From a virus, in the IMG/VR virus record IMGVR_UViG_3300030333_006401, positions 1 through 26,151 of that record: a stretch of 26,151 nt of DNA. One strand, given 5' to 3'. The notes under the pieces were generated by a model that was not told where the DNA came from, did no database searches, and saw nothing but the letters and a program-made list of their open reading frames with translations. The position numbers and the translations under genes were made by a program. This document shows positions 18,023-25,847 of this stretch, piece after piece (positions within the stretch are counted from its first letter, which is position 1; each line of letters opens with the position of its first letter).

Positions 18023-19117
18023 TTATGTCCTCAATATAAATTCAAAATCGTTATCGTAGATTATCTCCTGACCATCATCATGGTTGACCTTTATCAAAAT
18101 CTTGTAAGCACGATTAGGTTCAAAGGCATTTAGGTCTTGTTTAAAATAGTTAGAAGTCGTATCACAACTCATCGTTGTGTAAGCACTAAATGGAACAACT
18201 GACTCGTTTGTCGCCATGTCTATGATAGAGTAAGAACCTGAACTATGTGGTATAAAACTACCACTTACAGTTTGAACTGATGTTGTAAATGATTTTTGTA
18301 TGTATCTTTTACGAGCACCAAATCTAAACTTAACAGTTTCGTTTTCCTTGTATGCTTCTCTAAAATGTATTGGATATAAATAGTTTTCACTATTACCACT
18401 CACATCTAAAGAAGTTAAACTACCTGTATTTGAGCCAGTTGCTGGTAGATGGTCATCCCATTTAAGTTCTAATTTTGGAGAATAAATGGTGTTAGTTTGT
18501 CTTGAGAAAAATTTAAGGTCTTCAAAACTACCACTTGATGTTTCTCTACTACCAGAAAGTCTAAGTAGCACACCATAATTATTGTTAGTCGAGTTAAACC
18601 ATTTTTTAGCAATAGTTGTGATGTCCATGTTGATATCAGGCGACTCAGATGAAAATGCCTGTGTAACTTCATCTCCAGCAATATATGTACCACCCGCAGT
18701 AGCCCATTGTATCTCAGAAGCTCCTTCTCTGTTTTGTCTAAACTTCCAACTACATCCATCTGTTGTTTTTGGTTCGTCCAACTCTTTACCTACACCCTCA
18801 TCCCAAGATTCACTTATAGGATAAGCAGCGATTGTATAATCTTCACTTAAACCACTTGTACCTTCCGTTTCGTATAGTCTAAGATTAACTTTATAATCAT
18901 TAGGTAAGACAGATGAACTAATATAGTTTTCCATGTCGGTAGTATTAAATTGAAGAAGAACACGAGTTGGATAAGAAAATGCCCTATCAAAAAATACTTT
19001 TTTTAATTCAAGTATTTCGTCTTGACCCGTATTCTTGTCTTTGAAATCTTCGCCCGTAATGGAATTTGAACCACTACTAATAAAGGCATCTTTGGTTGTA
19101 AAAAAATATCTATGCAT
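18023..19117 (-). CDS. DNRLRE-like virion protein (364 aa)
   Basis: The first 225 residues fit the DNRLRE beta-domain pattern: KDAFISSGSN near the start, then RVLLQFNTTDM, then ISESWDEGVGKE and DGCSWKF, then QWATAGGTY, DITTIAKKW, NNYGVLLRLSG and PKLELKWDD. These domains occur in large extracellular and cell-surface proteins. The last 130 residues are a second beta-rich module without a clear name. The ATG at 19117 overlaps the TAA of gp6 by one base, so translation is probably coupled. Lying directly after the gp6-like gene, it may attach to the wedge, in the place where T4 has gp8 to gp10, but this is inferred from position only. No membrane segment or signal peptide is present. Confidence 0.7.
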   Translation of the reverse strand: MHRYFFTTKDAFISSGSNSITGEDFKDKNTGQDEILELKKVFFDRAFSYPTRVLLQFNTTDMENYISSSVLPNDYKVNLRLYETEGTSGLSEDYTIAAYPISESWDEGVGKELDEPKTTDGCSWKFRQNREGASEIQWATAGGTYIAGDEVTQAFSSESPDINMDITTIAKKWFNSTNNNYGVLLRLSGSRETSSGSFEDLKFFSRQTNTIYSPKLELKWDDHLPATGSNTGSLTSLDVSGNSENYLYPIHFREAYKENETVKFRFGARKRYIQKSFTTSVQTVSGSFIPHSSGSYSIIDMATNESVVPFSAYTTMSCDTTSNYFKQDLNAFEPNRAYKILIKVNHDDGQEIIYDNDFEFILRT

Positions 19118-21042
19118 TATATCACTTTTCCATATATGTCATTGTTAGGGTTTCTTAATTCAAATACCGCTGGAGCAACTGATGGTCTGTATACTCCATT
19201 TTCATCCAAGGCTTCAGCAAAGTTATATTCAAATCCATAATCAGTTTCACTACCATTTGTAGTTCCATCAGCTCTATAGTAATAAAGTTGTCTACCAGTA
19301 GCATATTCATCATTACCTATTTGAAATAATTCTAATGTTTTTATACCAATCACTCCATCCAAACCTAAAATATTATACCTTAAATCATTCATGTTTATTG
19401 ATTGTCTAAACTGCATTTTTTCTATTTTGAAAAAATCTTTTATCTTATCAATAACATTTAATTTAACTTCAGTAGGATTAAATCTTCTATCATAGTTTAC
19501 GATAAAACGAACCCCAAAATTTATTATGTATGCTGAATATAATGTGTCATTTAATGTAAATCCAAAATCAACTATATCATTCACCATTCTAAATTGATTT
19601 AAATAGGTCGCAACATTTTGTAATACAAGTCTTGGAGTTTGTACTAATTTTTTACTTTGGTTGTACGAAAGTGTAGAAACTAAAAGTGTACCAGCATCCA
19701 TTCTTTCCACATGAGCTTTAGCAATACCACCGAACTTTGGTGGTAAACTTAATATTCTAGCAGCATAATCTTCTTTTGTCACACAACGGAGTTGTGATGC
19801 AAAAAACGCACTGGCATTATTTTTTATCTCGTCTACAGTTTGTCCATCAGTTCCACCAACACCTGGCTCGTCATTAGTTACAGTTATTGATACACCTGCT
19901 GGAGCATTATTTACAGTAGTTAATTCACCAACTTGAACATTGGAATTAGCACCACCACCTACTCTATATGTAAATGTTAATATAGTGTTAGCTGGAGCCT
20001 CACCTAAATTAAAATGATTTTCTATACTACCACCAATAGCACTTCTAGTTAAGTCTGTCATGTTTTGACCATTGATTGTAACACCAGCTTGTTCTACCAT
20101 TTCAGCATTAGAACCAGAGTTACTAAATCTAAATAAACCATTACCAAATTGTACTTTATAAGTTTGAGTATCTTCATCAAATTTACTCGTAAACTTTTTA
20201 GCAACTTTAATATATTCAGCTACATAAGGAATTGGTATGGGTGATATCGAACTCTCATCTGGTCCTTGGTTATAAGCATTGTTACTTCTGTTAGCGTCAG
20301 CATCAGTATAGTAAGTTTCCTTTAATACCTTTTCTTGTGCTAAGTAATCAACCTCATACCATTTTTCTCCTGAAGAATCTATACAATTTAATATTTCGAT
20401 TACATTAGATTCACCTAAATCTATTTCTAAAAATTTAGTTGGACTTGTTATTGTAAAAGATTTAGTTTTAGTTTTACCAGACACAGCTCTTACATTTCTT
20501 GTAAGTATGTATTTTTCAGCTTCACCATTATCGTTTAAGATTGGAGCACTTACAGCAGGATCACCTGAACCACTTGATGTGAAATCAACTTCTTCGGTAG
20601 TCTCAAATAAAATTTCACTATCTACACTCGAAGCAATTTGTAATCCACTATCTATCGGAGATGGCGCTTCACCATACACTGGTTGACCTGTAGTTCCGTC
20701 TGCACTAATTGTTGTTTGTACTTTTAATTTTACAACAGATGGAGTTGTGTTTGGTGATTTATATCCAAGAAACTCAGATAATCTACGGACATTTCTCTTC
20801 TCTGTCGCAGTAGTTAAAATATTTTCTTTGTAATTATAATCAATATAATAAGAAAGGACATCACCAACATAACTTGTCAATTCTATCAACATCATGCCAG
20901 GTGATGTCTCGTTGAAATCTTTATATGTATCAGGAAAATAAGATTTAGTATATTCAATTAAATCATTTTTTATTGAACTAAAATCTTTACTTGTATATTG
21001 TACATTCGTTGGTTTTAATTTTTGTTTTTCTGTATATGCCAT
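19117..21042 (-). CDS. gp6: Baseplate wedge protein, gp6/GpJ-like (641 aa)
   Basis: The N-terminus has TSKDFSSIKNDLIEYTKSYFP, then DFNETSPGMMLIELTSYVGDVLSYYIDYNYKENIL, then TEKRNVRRLSEFLGYKS. This is the signature opening of T4 gp6 and P2 GpJ-like wedge proteins (PD..E.SPG..LIEL.AYVGD.LSYY.D....E..L). The rest contains the typical KDEIKNNA-type and TKEDYAARI segments (DEIKNNASAFFASQLRCVTKEDYAARILSL, given here as parts). gp6 dimers form the continuous inner baseplate ring. I start the gene at ATG 21042, one base after the gp25 stop, because GGAG lies 9 bases upstream. A frame-matching ATG at 21057 inside gp25 has no ribosome binding site. The length fits the family. The downstream gene overlaps its stop. 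Confidence 0.92.
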   Translation of the reverse strand: MAYTEKQKLKPTNVQYTSKDFSSIKNDLIEYTKSYFPDTYKDFNETSPGMMLIELTSYVGDVLSYYIDYNYKENILTTATEKRNVRRLSEFLGYKSPNTTPSVVKLKVQTTISADGTTGQPVYGEAPSPIDSGLQIASSVDSEILFETTEEVDFTSSGSGDPAVSAPILNDNGEAEKYILTRNVRAVSGKTKTKSFTITSPTKFLEIDLGESNVIEILNCIDSSGEKWYEVDYLAQEKVLKETYYTDADANRSNNAYNQGPDESSISPIPIPYVAEYIKVAKKFTSKFDEDTQTYKVQFGNGLFRFSNSGSNAEMVEQAGVTINGQNMTDLTRSAIGGSIENHFNLGEAPANTILTFTYRVGGGANSNVQVGELTTVNNAPAGVSITVTNDEPGVGGTDGQTVDEIKNNASAFFASQLRCVTKEDYAARILSLPPKFGGIAKAHVERMDAGTLLVSTLSYNQSKKLVQTPRLVLQNVATYLNQFRMVNDIVDFGFTLNDTLYSAYIINFGVRFIVNYDRRFNPTEVKLNVIDKIKDFFKIEKMQFRQSINMNDLRYNILGLDGVIGIKTLELFQIGNDEYATGRQLYYYRADGTTNGSETDYGFEYNFAEALDENGVYRPSVAPAVFELRNPNNDIYGKVI

Positions 21043-21043
21043 T

Positions 21044-21514
21044 TTAATAAGCTCCATCAGTTATTGTTGTGGTGCCAGCACCTACACCATCAAATGTAAC
21101 TTGAACACTCTCTAAACTATTAGGTGCTCTTTTTATATTAAATTGTATGTTAATATTAACTTGACTTAGTTCGTCTCTTCTTTCTATTTCTATATTTTTT
21201 AATTCTACAAAAGGTAACCATCTTTCAAAAGTATCTACGATGTTATTTTCCATTTGTATTGTTAAGTTTTCGTCCAATGGTTCAAATAAAAGTTGTCGTA
21301 AATTCATACCTAAAGCCGGTTGAAATACCCTTTCACCAGTATTAGTTTGTAAAAGAAGTCTGATATTATTTTTTATTGAATCTACAGTTGTCTTTGTAGT
21401 TTTAAAATATCCATCACCATTTGGAACTCTACCAAAAGGAAAGTCGATTCCTACAGAGACTCTTGTATCTTGGTCTTCTACAAATCTATTTTTTTTTCTG
21501 TCTAATATTGCCAT
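21044..21514 (-). CDS. gp25: Baseplate wedge protein, gp25/GpW family (156 aa)
   Basis: The sequence fits the GPW/gp25 family. It has IDFPFGRVPNGDGYFKTTKT near the start, a DSIKNNIRLLLQTNTGERVFQ helix and turn, and then GMNLRQLLFEPLDE. That last stretch holds the conserved E-P dipeptide of the family's EPR-type motif, with Leu in place of Arg. After it comes an amphipathic helix (NNIVDTFERWLPFVELKNIEI) and a beta hairpin. gp25 is a core wedge protein that in T4 contacts gp6 and the sheath. It lies immediately upstream of gp6, an arrangement common in contractile tails. The ATG at 21514 overlaps the TAA of the preceding gene by one base. Length matches the family. Confidence 0.93.
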   Translation of the reverse strand: MAILDRKKNRFVEDQDTRVSVGIDFPFGRVPNGDGYFKTTKTTVDSIKNNIRLLLQTNTGERVFQPALGMNLRQLLFEPLDENLTIQMENNIVDTFERWLPFVELKNIEIERRDELSQVNINIQFNIKRAPNSLESVQVTFDGVGAGTTTITDGAY

Positions 21515-21930
21515 TATATTATACTATTCGCGTTTAATAGTTGTACCTTAGAGCTTTGTGATTTAGGATCTGCCTCAGGTGATTGGTTTGAGGGAGTACC
21601 CTCAGTAGCTTTTTTAATTACTGCCTTCGATATTATCGTTGGACTGACTGCAACTATTGGTGCCGTAGTAGCACCAGTTTGAGCAACTGCAGTTCCAGCA
21701 GTAGACACTGGTATTGGATTTGGAACAGTACTAGATACAGGTGGTATCTGAATCGTAGCTTCTGCTTCAGTAATCGTAAAGACTTGACTCTTAACCCAAT
21801 TAGCAAATGCATTTGCCAAATCATCTGATAAGGTTTTTATTTTTGCTCTACCATTCGCATCTTGGTTATCTAAGTTTTCCTTACCAAGATTTTTTTCAAA
21901 AGCCTTTTCTATATCACTACTGAGAGACAT
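21514..21930 (-). CDS. Small virion-associated protein (138 aa)
   Basis: I cannot name this protein. The N-terminal 55 residues look helical and charged (SSDIEKAFEKNLGKENL, then LSDDLANAFANWVKSQVF). A Pro/Thr/Val/Ala-rich low-complexity stretch at about 60-105 (IQIPPVSSTVPNPIPV, then TAGTAVAQTGATT) follows. It reads like a flexible linker. The start overlaps the previous gene by 14 bases and its stop overlaps the gp25 start by one base. Similar small proteins with a helical head and a Pro/Thr linker sit next to gp25 in T4-like marine phages, as I recall. A structural or assembly role is inferred from position. Confidence 0.55.
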   Translation of the reverse strand: MSLSSDIEKAFEKNLGKENLDNQDANGRAKIKTLSDDLANAFANWVKSQVFTITEAEATIQIPPVSSTVPNPIPVSTAGTAVAQTGATTAPIVAVSPTIISKAVIKKATEGTPSNQSPEADPKSQSSKVQLLNANSII

Positions 21931-22336
21931 TCTTAAACTTATCCTTTTCCTTTAGTTTGTTCATTACTGCTGAATAATCTTTGTTTATAGCATTTGATAA
22001 AAAGTCAGGAAGTCCTTCAGTATTCTCTTTTACGGATTTAACTTCTCCTTCTTTTTCAATGTTTTTCCATTCACCACTTTGAGCAGTTTCATTTAGAATA
22101 TCATTAAGAATAGAGTCTTTAGTTAATGGAACTTTATTATCACTCTTTGGTGATTTTTCTTCCATCATTTTTTTAACAGACGATGAGGTAGGTTGTGGCG
22201 TTTTATCTTCTATTATATTATTAGATCTACCACTAACTAACACTTCATCTAATTTTTTTTCAAGTCGACTAAATTTATAATCTAACTCTTCTCTTACTAC
22301 TTCTCTTATTAATTTCTTAAATATATTAACCTTCAT
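21917..22336 (-). CDS. Hypothetical helical protein (139 aa)
   Basis: The protein starts MKVNIFKKLIREVVREELDY and continues into a charged helix that looks like a coiled coil (FSRLEKKLDEVL). It is then Lys/Ser/Glu-rich and probably disordered. No known domain is seen. I chose ATG 22336 because AGGAG sits 5 bases upstream; a GTG at 22342 would add only two residues and has no better signal. It overlaps the end of the gp5-like gene by 11 bases and the next gene by 14. An N-terminal helix of the form IFKKLIREVVREEL is common in small phage virion-assembly proteins, but I do not know its function. Confidence 0.55.
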   Translation of the reverse strand: MKVNIFKKLIREVVREELDYKFSRLEKKLDEVLVSGRSNNIIEDKTPQPTSSSVKKMMEEKSPKSDNKVPLTKDSILNDILNETAQSGEWKNIEKEGEVKSVKENTEGLPDFLSNAINKDYSAVMNKLKEKDKFKNVSQ

Positions 22337-23636
22337 TTTCACTCCTAGCGTTTTTCTCTATGTAATGATGATGACTTAAAAAGTTAGGACCGTCATTATC
22401 ATATATTGTTTCATTGTCCTGATTACTCTCTGTTCTTGCTTCTAATTCTGTTACTATATCAGTTATACTTCTTTCATTATTATCAACATAAGGTAGATTA
22501 ACTGCCACATTTAGTGGAGCACCAGTTTTATCCACGAGTGGTATAGGAACTCCTTGTACAAGAGCATGAGCGTTTTTTAATACCTTTGCCATATCAGATA
22601 ATATCTTTCTTAACTCTTCACCTAACACCATAGGTTCAGATTTTTTCTTAGCTTCCTTCCCTAAATAAATATTATTAGAATTAATAACTGAATAACCTGC
22701 GTTGTTTAAAGTAAAATTTTGTCTAGCACCAAAGTTAATATTATGATTTGATGATACAGTAAAGTCACCAAACTGAGGATTTCTAGCATCAAAGGTTATC
22801 CTATCTGAAGTTATTAATATCTGATGTGACTCTTGATTAGCGTTCTGTTCAAAATCAGCATCAAAAAAGTTCTTTACTGAATAATCATAATAAAAAGAAT
22901 TATCATCACCATCATTTCCATTATTCAATCTAAAACTACTTTGTGGATTCTGTTTATCTATAGATAATAAAAAATTATCATTCTGAAAATTATCTCTAAT
23001 ACTACCTACTGATAACATTGATATACAGGATCCTGAATCTATTGATTCTATTCCATCAAGTAATTCATTATGTATCTTTATATTTGGAAATGCGTAATCA
23101 CCAACAACACCATAAGAACCAAGTCTAATAGAATTACCATGTCTTCCTTCTAAAGTAGTATCAGTATATTTAGAACTTTCAAATTGAGTCGAATAACCTA
23201 AATTTTCTAATTTAGGATTCTGTGATTTATAAACTTTATTTACATTTTCAAGTGGATATTTTACACCATATGGATGACTTTCTTTTGTCATATTACCTGG
23301 TACATTTCCCCATACCTCTTCTCCCATTATTTCTTTATCATAAATGTGACTTGATGAATCGAATGGTAAATTATTAGTATTTAGTGGTCCTATGTAAAAT
23401 ATCTTTTTTTCAATTACGACATATAAAACTAAATCATTCTTAGTTATAGAATCAGAAAGACCTCTAATTAAAGGGACAGCTGATAAAGTAGTTGATGTTC
23501 TTGTGTAATTATTTCTTAATGGCTTTAGTTCTATCTGTTGAGAAGAACCATTACCTTCATCACCATAGTACACTTTAAAAACAGAACCTAAGTTAAACTC
23601 AGTTTTCTTAGTTAAGTCCTCAAATGGTCTTCCCAT
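22326..23636 (-). CDS. gp5/spike-like baseplate protein (436 aa)
   Basis: Residues about 15-90 look like a small OB-type beta-barrel (GSVFKVYYGDEGNG to LVLYVVIEKKIFYIGP). A typical phage motif, TLEGRHGNSIRLGSYG, follows at about 161-176. Near residue 275 a beta-rich segment (ILITSDRITFDARNP, then FTVSSNHNINFGA) resembles the repeating strands of the needle-like gp5 beta-helix region. The C-terminus ends with HHHYIEKN after SNQDNETIYDND. Phage central spike proteins (T4 gp5) pair an OB domain with a beta-helix, which fits. I see no lysozyme domain, so if this is a gp5 homologue it lacks the cell-wall hydrolase. The start overlaps the 132-aa stop by one base. The call rests on motif recall, not on a search. 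Confidence 0.55.
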   Translation of the reverse strand: MGRPFEDLTKKTEFNLGSVFKVYYGDEGNGSSQQIELKPLRNNYTRTSTTLSAVPLIRGLSDSITKNDLVLYVVIEKKIFYIGPLNTNNLPFDSSSHIYDKEIMGEEVWGNVPGNMTKESHPYGVKYPLENVNKVYKSQNPKLENLGYSTQFESSKYTDTTLEGRHGNSIRLGSYGVVGDYAFPNIKIHNELLDGIESIDSGSCISMLSVGSIRDNFQNDNFLLSIDKQNPQSSFRLNNGNDGDDNSFYYDYSVKNFFDADFEQNANQESHQILITSDRITFDARNPQFGDFTVSSNHNINFGARQNFTLNNAGYSVINSNNIYLGKEAKKKSEPMVLGEELRKILSDMAKVLKNAHALVQGVPIPLVDKTGAPLNVAVNLPYVDNNERSITDIVTELEARTESNQDNETIYDNDGPNFLSHHHYIEKNARSENEG

Positions 23637-24034
23637 TATGTATCACCATACTTCTGTCTTATCTCAGATATATCAACAATGTCATCTTTCTTCTTCTGTA
23701 AATCTTCTGCTACATCTTCAAGGGAAGCCATAAGTTGTTCTTTCTCTTCATCAGATAATAGACTAACTCCACTTTCATCAATAGTTTGTTTGGACATTAT
23801 CCTCTGATATAGAGTAGCTAGTTTAACAAGGTTATCATCATTCTTGATACCGACATCCATCAGTTCTTTAATAATAGGACCTACGATAGCGATATCCTCG
23901 ATACCTTGTATGTAACCATGCACCTCTTGGATTAACAAGTCGATTTGAGTTTTCTTTAACTTGTTATTCTCGTATATCTCTTTAGATAAATCCGAGAAGT
24001 TTTTGTCACCGAATATTTTAATGTCATTTTCCAT
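23636..24034 (-). CDS. Hypothetical helical protein (132 aa)
   Basis: Mostly helical by composition, acidic, with DEEKEQLMASLEDVAEDLQK near the C-terminus that reads like a coiled coil. I do not recognise a domain. It sits between the sigma-like gene and the baseplate genes, where some T4-like phages carry late-transcription or assembly helpers, but I see no resemblance to gp33. The ATG at 24034 is not preceded by a Shine-Dalgarno sequence; the bases upstream are A+T only (TATATTTATATGT). Its stop overlaps the start of the gp5-like gene by one base. Confidence 0.55.
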   Translation of the reverse strand: MENDIKIFGDKNFSDLSKEIYENNKLKKTQIDLLIQEVHGYIQGIEDIAIVGPIIKELMDVGIKNDDNLVKLATLYQRIMSKQTIDESGVSLLSDEEKEQLMASLEDVAEDLQKKKDDIVDISEIRQKYGDT

Positions 24035-24061
24035 ACATATAAATATAGTATGGTTACAATA
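24035..24061 (-). promoter_or_regulatory. A+T-rich gap before the 132-aa gene, possible late promoter
   Basis: This 27-base gap follows the sigma-like gene and precedes the virion module. Read on the minus strand it includes CTATATTTATATG, sharing ATATTTATA with the gap at 947-1003. The plus-strand copy at 24038-24045 matches the T4 late consensus TATAAATA, but that orientation points away from the virion genes. No ribosome binding site is visible. A promoter role is only inferred. Confidence 0.3.
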
Positions 24062-24769
24062 TTACACTAAAGAACCTGTATATCTTAGGTTATCTATGTG
24101 ACCTCTTGTAAGCACTTCTTCTTGGATTTTAGGATATATTTTACGGAATGTATTCGTAATCTGAGTTATTTTAGATGTTTTCACATCTGTCATCTCACGA
24201 ATCATTATGTATATTGCCTTTTTATTAAAATTATCTATACTATCTTTGTTCTTACATAGATATAATATAGATTCAGCAATATCTCTATCTTGTGGTTTTG
24301 GAAATAATACCTCTATATTTTCATCAAAATAATCGATAGTTTTTTTAAAAACTTCTACAGATGGATTCTTGTTTATATTTTCATCTTCATCACCATGTCC
24401 ATATAAAACATCGATGTCGTCATGTATCTTCATCTTCTTGTAGTTGGCATTATTATTTAGGATAAGATAATTCTTTGCTACTACAGAGAAATAACTAAAT
24501 GCCTTACTTCCTTTAGTTTCATCAAACTTATGCATGTTGATAACAAGGTTAGAAACTACCTCTTCTTGTAAGTCTCTAAACCCATAACTAAAATAACTAA
24601 ACTTAAAAGTATTAATTATATTTTCTGCCAACTTAAGAAATGCAGCATGTATCTCTTCAGTATAAATTTTGTTTCGTTCTATTGGACTTTCACAATGATT
24701 ATACCTTACAATAGCATCATGTACTGGCGTACCAAAATAAACTTTACTTTTCTTTCGTCTTTTTTTCAT
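24062..24769 (-). CDS. gp55: gp55-like late sigma factor (235 aa)
   Basis: After a very basic start (MKKRRKKSKVYFGTPVHDAI), residues about 48-108 carry a sigma region 2-like segment: DLQEEVVSNLVINMHKFDET, then FSYFSVVAKNYLILNNN. This matches the T4 gp55 family pattern (LxxEVV.N.....KFD..KG..AFSYF..VAKN). T4 gp55 recruits host RNA polymerase to late promoters with the sequence TATAAATA. I start at ATG 24769 because GAGG sits 9 bases before it; a TTG at 24778 is a weaker alternative. The gene overlaps the upstream membrane-protein gene by 26 bases. It lies just before the baseplate module it would turn on. No region 4 (the -35 binding domain) is obvious, as expected for gp55, which relies on a partner clamp instead. 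Confidence 0.85.
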   Translation of the reverse strand: MKKRRKKSKVYFGTPVHDAIVRYNHCESPIERNKIYTEEIHAAFLKLAENIINTFKFSYFSYGFRDLQEEVVSNLVINMHKFDETKGSKAFSYFSVVAKNYLILNNNANYKKMKIHDDIDVLYGHGDEDENINKNPSVEVFKKTIDYFDENIEVLFPKPQDRDIAESILYLCKNKDSIDNFNKKAIYIMIREMTDVKTSKITQITNTFRKIYPKIQEEVLTRGHIDNLRYTGSLV

Positions 24770-25034
24770 TTTCTTCAACCTCGGTTTCGAATAAATTTTC
24801 TAAGTCTTTTCCAAGTTGTTTTATCTCCGTAAAGAAAAAACCAACCTCATCATCTGATTCAAATGTACCTTTATCGTCTATTACTTTAAGTTGAAGTTTT
24901 ATTGATTCTACTGTATTGCTTATGTTTAGTATTATGTTTTCGTATGCATTGATACGGCGTAATGCGTAAAAAGTCACCACACCTGAAAGGATAGCGACAA
25001 TTCCTAATATGATTGTAATAATTAAATGTAACAA
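24744..25034 (-). CDS. Small one-TM protein with coiled-coil tail (96 aa)
   Basis: The reading frame holds no ATG near the start, and the only other start codons (GTG pair at residues 19-20) would cut the hydrophobic helix, so I use TTG at 25034. It follows the TAA of the 47-aa ORF directly. Residues about 2-26 form one membrane segment (LHLIITIILGIVAILSGVVT), then RR, then a long charged helix and a Glu/Lys-rich end (EVEENEKKTKEK). The RR after the segment predicts the C-terminus in the cytoplasm. The end overlaps the sigma factor gene by 26 bases. It could be a lysis or membrane-associated accessory protein, but I cannot assign a family. Confidence 0.6.
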   Translation of the reverse strand: MLHLIITIILGIVAILSGVVTFYALRRINAYENIILNISNTVESIKLQLKVIDDKGTFESDDEVGFFFTEIKQLGKDLENLFETEVEENEKKTKEK

Positions 25035-25178
25035 TTATGACTCTAATTCGATAATTTTATTATCTATTAAATCTATGACTTCTATAATGATTTCGTTTTG
25101 GTCTTCTTCATGATGAGTATCTATTTCTAATAACAAGGCTTTTAAATCTTCTAAGAAGATTATCATCTCGCTGTTCAT
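25035..25178 (-). CDS. Small acidic ORF (47 aa)
   Basis: A 47-codon frame starts at ATG 25178 and ends with TAA at 25035-25037. The ATG overlaps the TAA of the upstream gene (TAATG), the same coupling used by most genes here, and its own TAA is followed directly by the TTG of the membrane protein. The product is a short acidic helix (MNSEMIIFLEDLKALLLEID, then EEDQNEIIIEVIDLID). It could be a small regulator or partner of the membrane protein. I do not recognise it, but the stop and start overlaps argue it is real. Confidence 0.6.
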   Translation of the reverse strand: MNSEMIIFLEDLKALLLEIDTHHEEDQNEIIIEVIDLIDNKIIELES

Positions 25179-25510
25179 TAAGCATCTCCTACTATTTGAG
25201 TTAGTAAATCAAGAACTTCATCGTCACTTAAATCTTCAAGTTCTGATATATGTTTATCTAATGTAGAAACCAAATCTTTCATACCAGTGTTTTCATACTG
25301 AACTATTGTTTTACTATATAATTCAGGATTATCTATTTCTAATACATCAAGTATTTGATTAATCAAGTCATTAGCATTTGTTAAGTTCTTACGAACCTTG
25401 TAAAACATTTCTTTATGTCTTGATTGCTCAATCTCAATAGTATCTAACTTACTAAGTATGAAAGATAATACTTTAATGATTTGTTCGTTACTTGTTTCTT
25501 TCCGTTCCAT
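25178..25510 (-). CDS. Hypothetical helical protein (110 aa)
   Basis: The protein is almost entirely helical and charged: KVLSFILSKLDTIEIEQSRH, later VRKNLTNANDLINQILDVLEI, and an acidic end (ISELEDLSDDEVLDLLTQI). A coiled coil is likely. I use ATG 25510. A TTG at 25540 would add ten residues but has no clear ribosome binding site, and neither start is strongly marked. Its stop overlaps the start of the 47-aa ORF. It belongs to the small-gene block under the right-hand promoter. No domain is recognised. Confidence 0.6.
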   Translation of the reverse strand: MERKETSNEQIIKVLSFILSKLDTIEIEQSRHKEMFYKVRKNLTNANDLINQILDVLEIDNPELYSKTIVQYENTGMKDLVSTLDKHISELEDLSDDEVLDLLTQIVGDA

Positions 25511-25574
25511 ATACTCATAAATAGTCTGCCACCTAACCAAATCAGTTATATTTAAGTATTAAGATTTTAGATTT

Positions 25575-25817
25575 TTAATACACATCCATTCCTATATCAC
25601 CCAATGTTTCGATATCTTCACGACCATCACAATCTGAATAATCATCTGTAGCAACATCATCTAATTCGTCTTCGTTGTAATAATCAAGATTGACACGGCG
25701 ATTGTTCTTAAAGTTTTCACTTAATGGTGATAACTTGTCTAAAGATTTCAATTGCCTTTCGTCATCTTTATCTAACATGAATTGAGAAATATCTATTTTA
25801 GTTTTAGTCTTCTTCAT
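25575..25817 (-). CDS. Hypothetical acidic small protein (80 aa)
   Basis: The first gene after the promoter. It has a basic N-terminus (MKKTKTKIDISQFMLDKDDE) and a strongly acidic second half (YYNEDELDDVATDDYSDCDG). Only one Cys, no motif, no membrane segment. The ATG at 25817 follows AGAGG at a spacing of about 6, a good ribosome binding site. The first gene in a phage operon like this is often a host-takeover or regulatory factor, but that is inference and I cannot name a function. Confidence 0.7.
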   Translation of the reverse strand: MKKTKTKIDISQFMLDKDDERQLKSLDKLSPLSENFKNNRRVNLDYYNEDELDDVATDDYSDCDGREDIETLGDIGMDVY

Positions 25818-25820
25818 TTT

Positions 25821-25829
25821 AACCTCTTA
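25821..25829 (-). promoter_or_regulatory. Ribosome binding site of the 80-aa gene (copy 2 of TAAGAGGTT)
   Basis: Minus-strand TAAGAGGTT, five bases before the ATG at 25817 after AGAGG. An identical TAAGAGGTT occurs at 25890-25898 with no start codon after it. Confidence 0.65.
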
Positions 25830-25847
25830 GTTTATGTTTTAAATTTA

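Noticed and set aside
21042-21057. ATG at 21057 as the gp6 start
   Set aside because: It lies inside gp25 with no SD. The ATG at 21042 follows the gp25 stop by one base with GGAG upstream, and the product then starts as gp6 homologues do.
24769-24778. TTG at 24778 as the start of the sigma factor
   Set aside because: The ATG at 24769 has GAGG at 9 bases, whereas the TTG has none at a useful distance.
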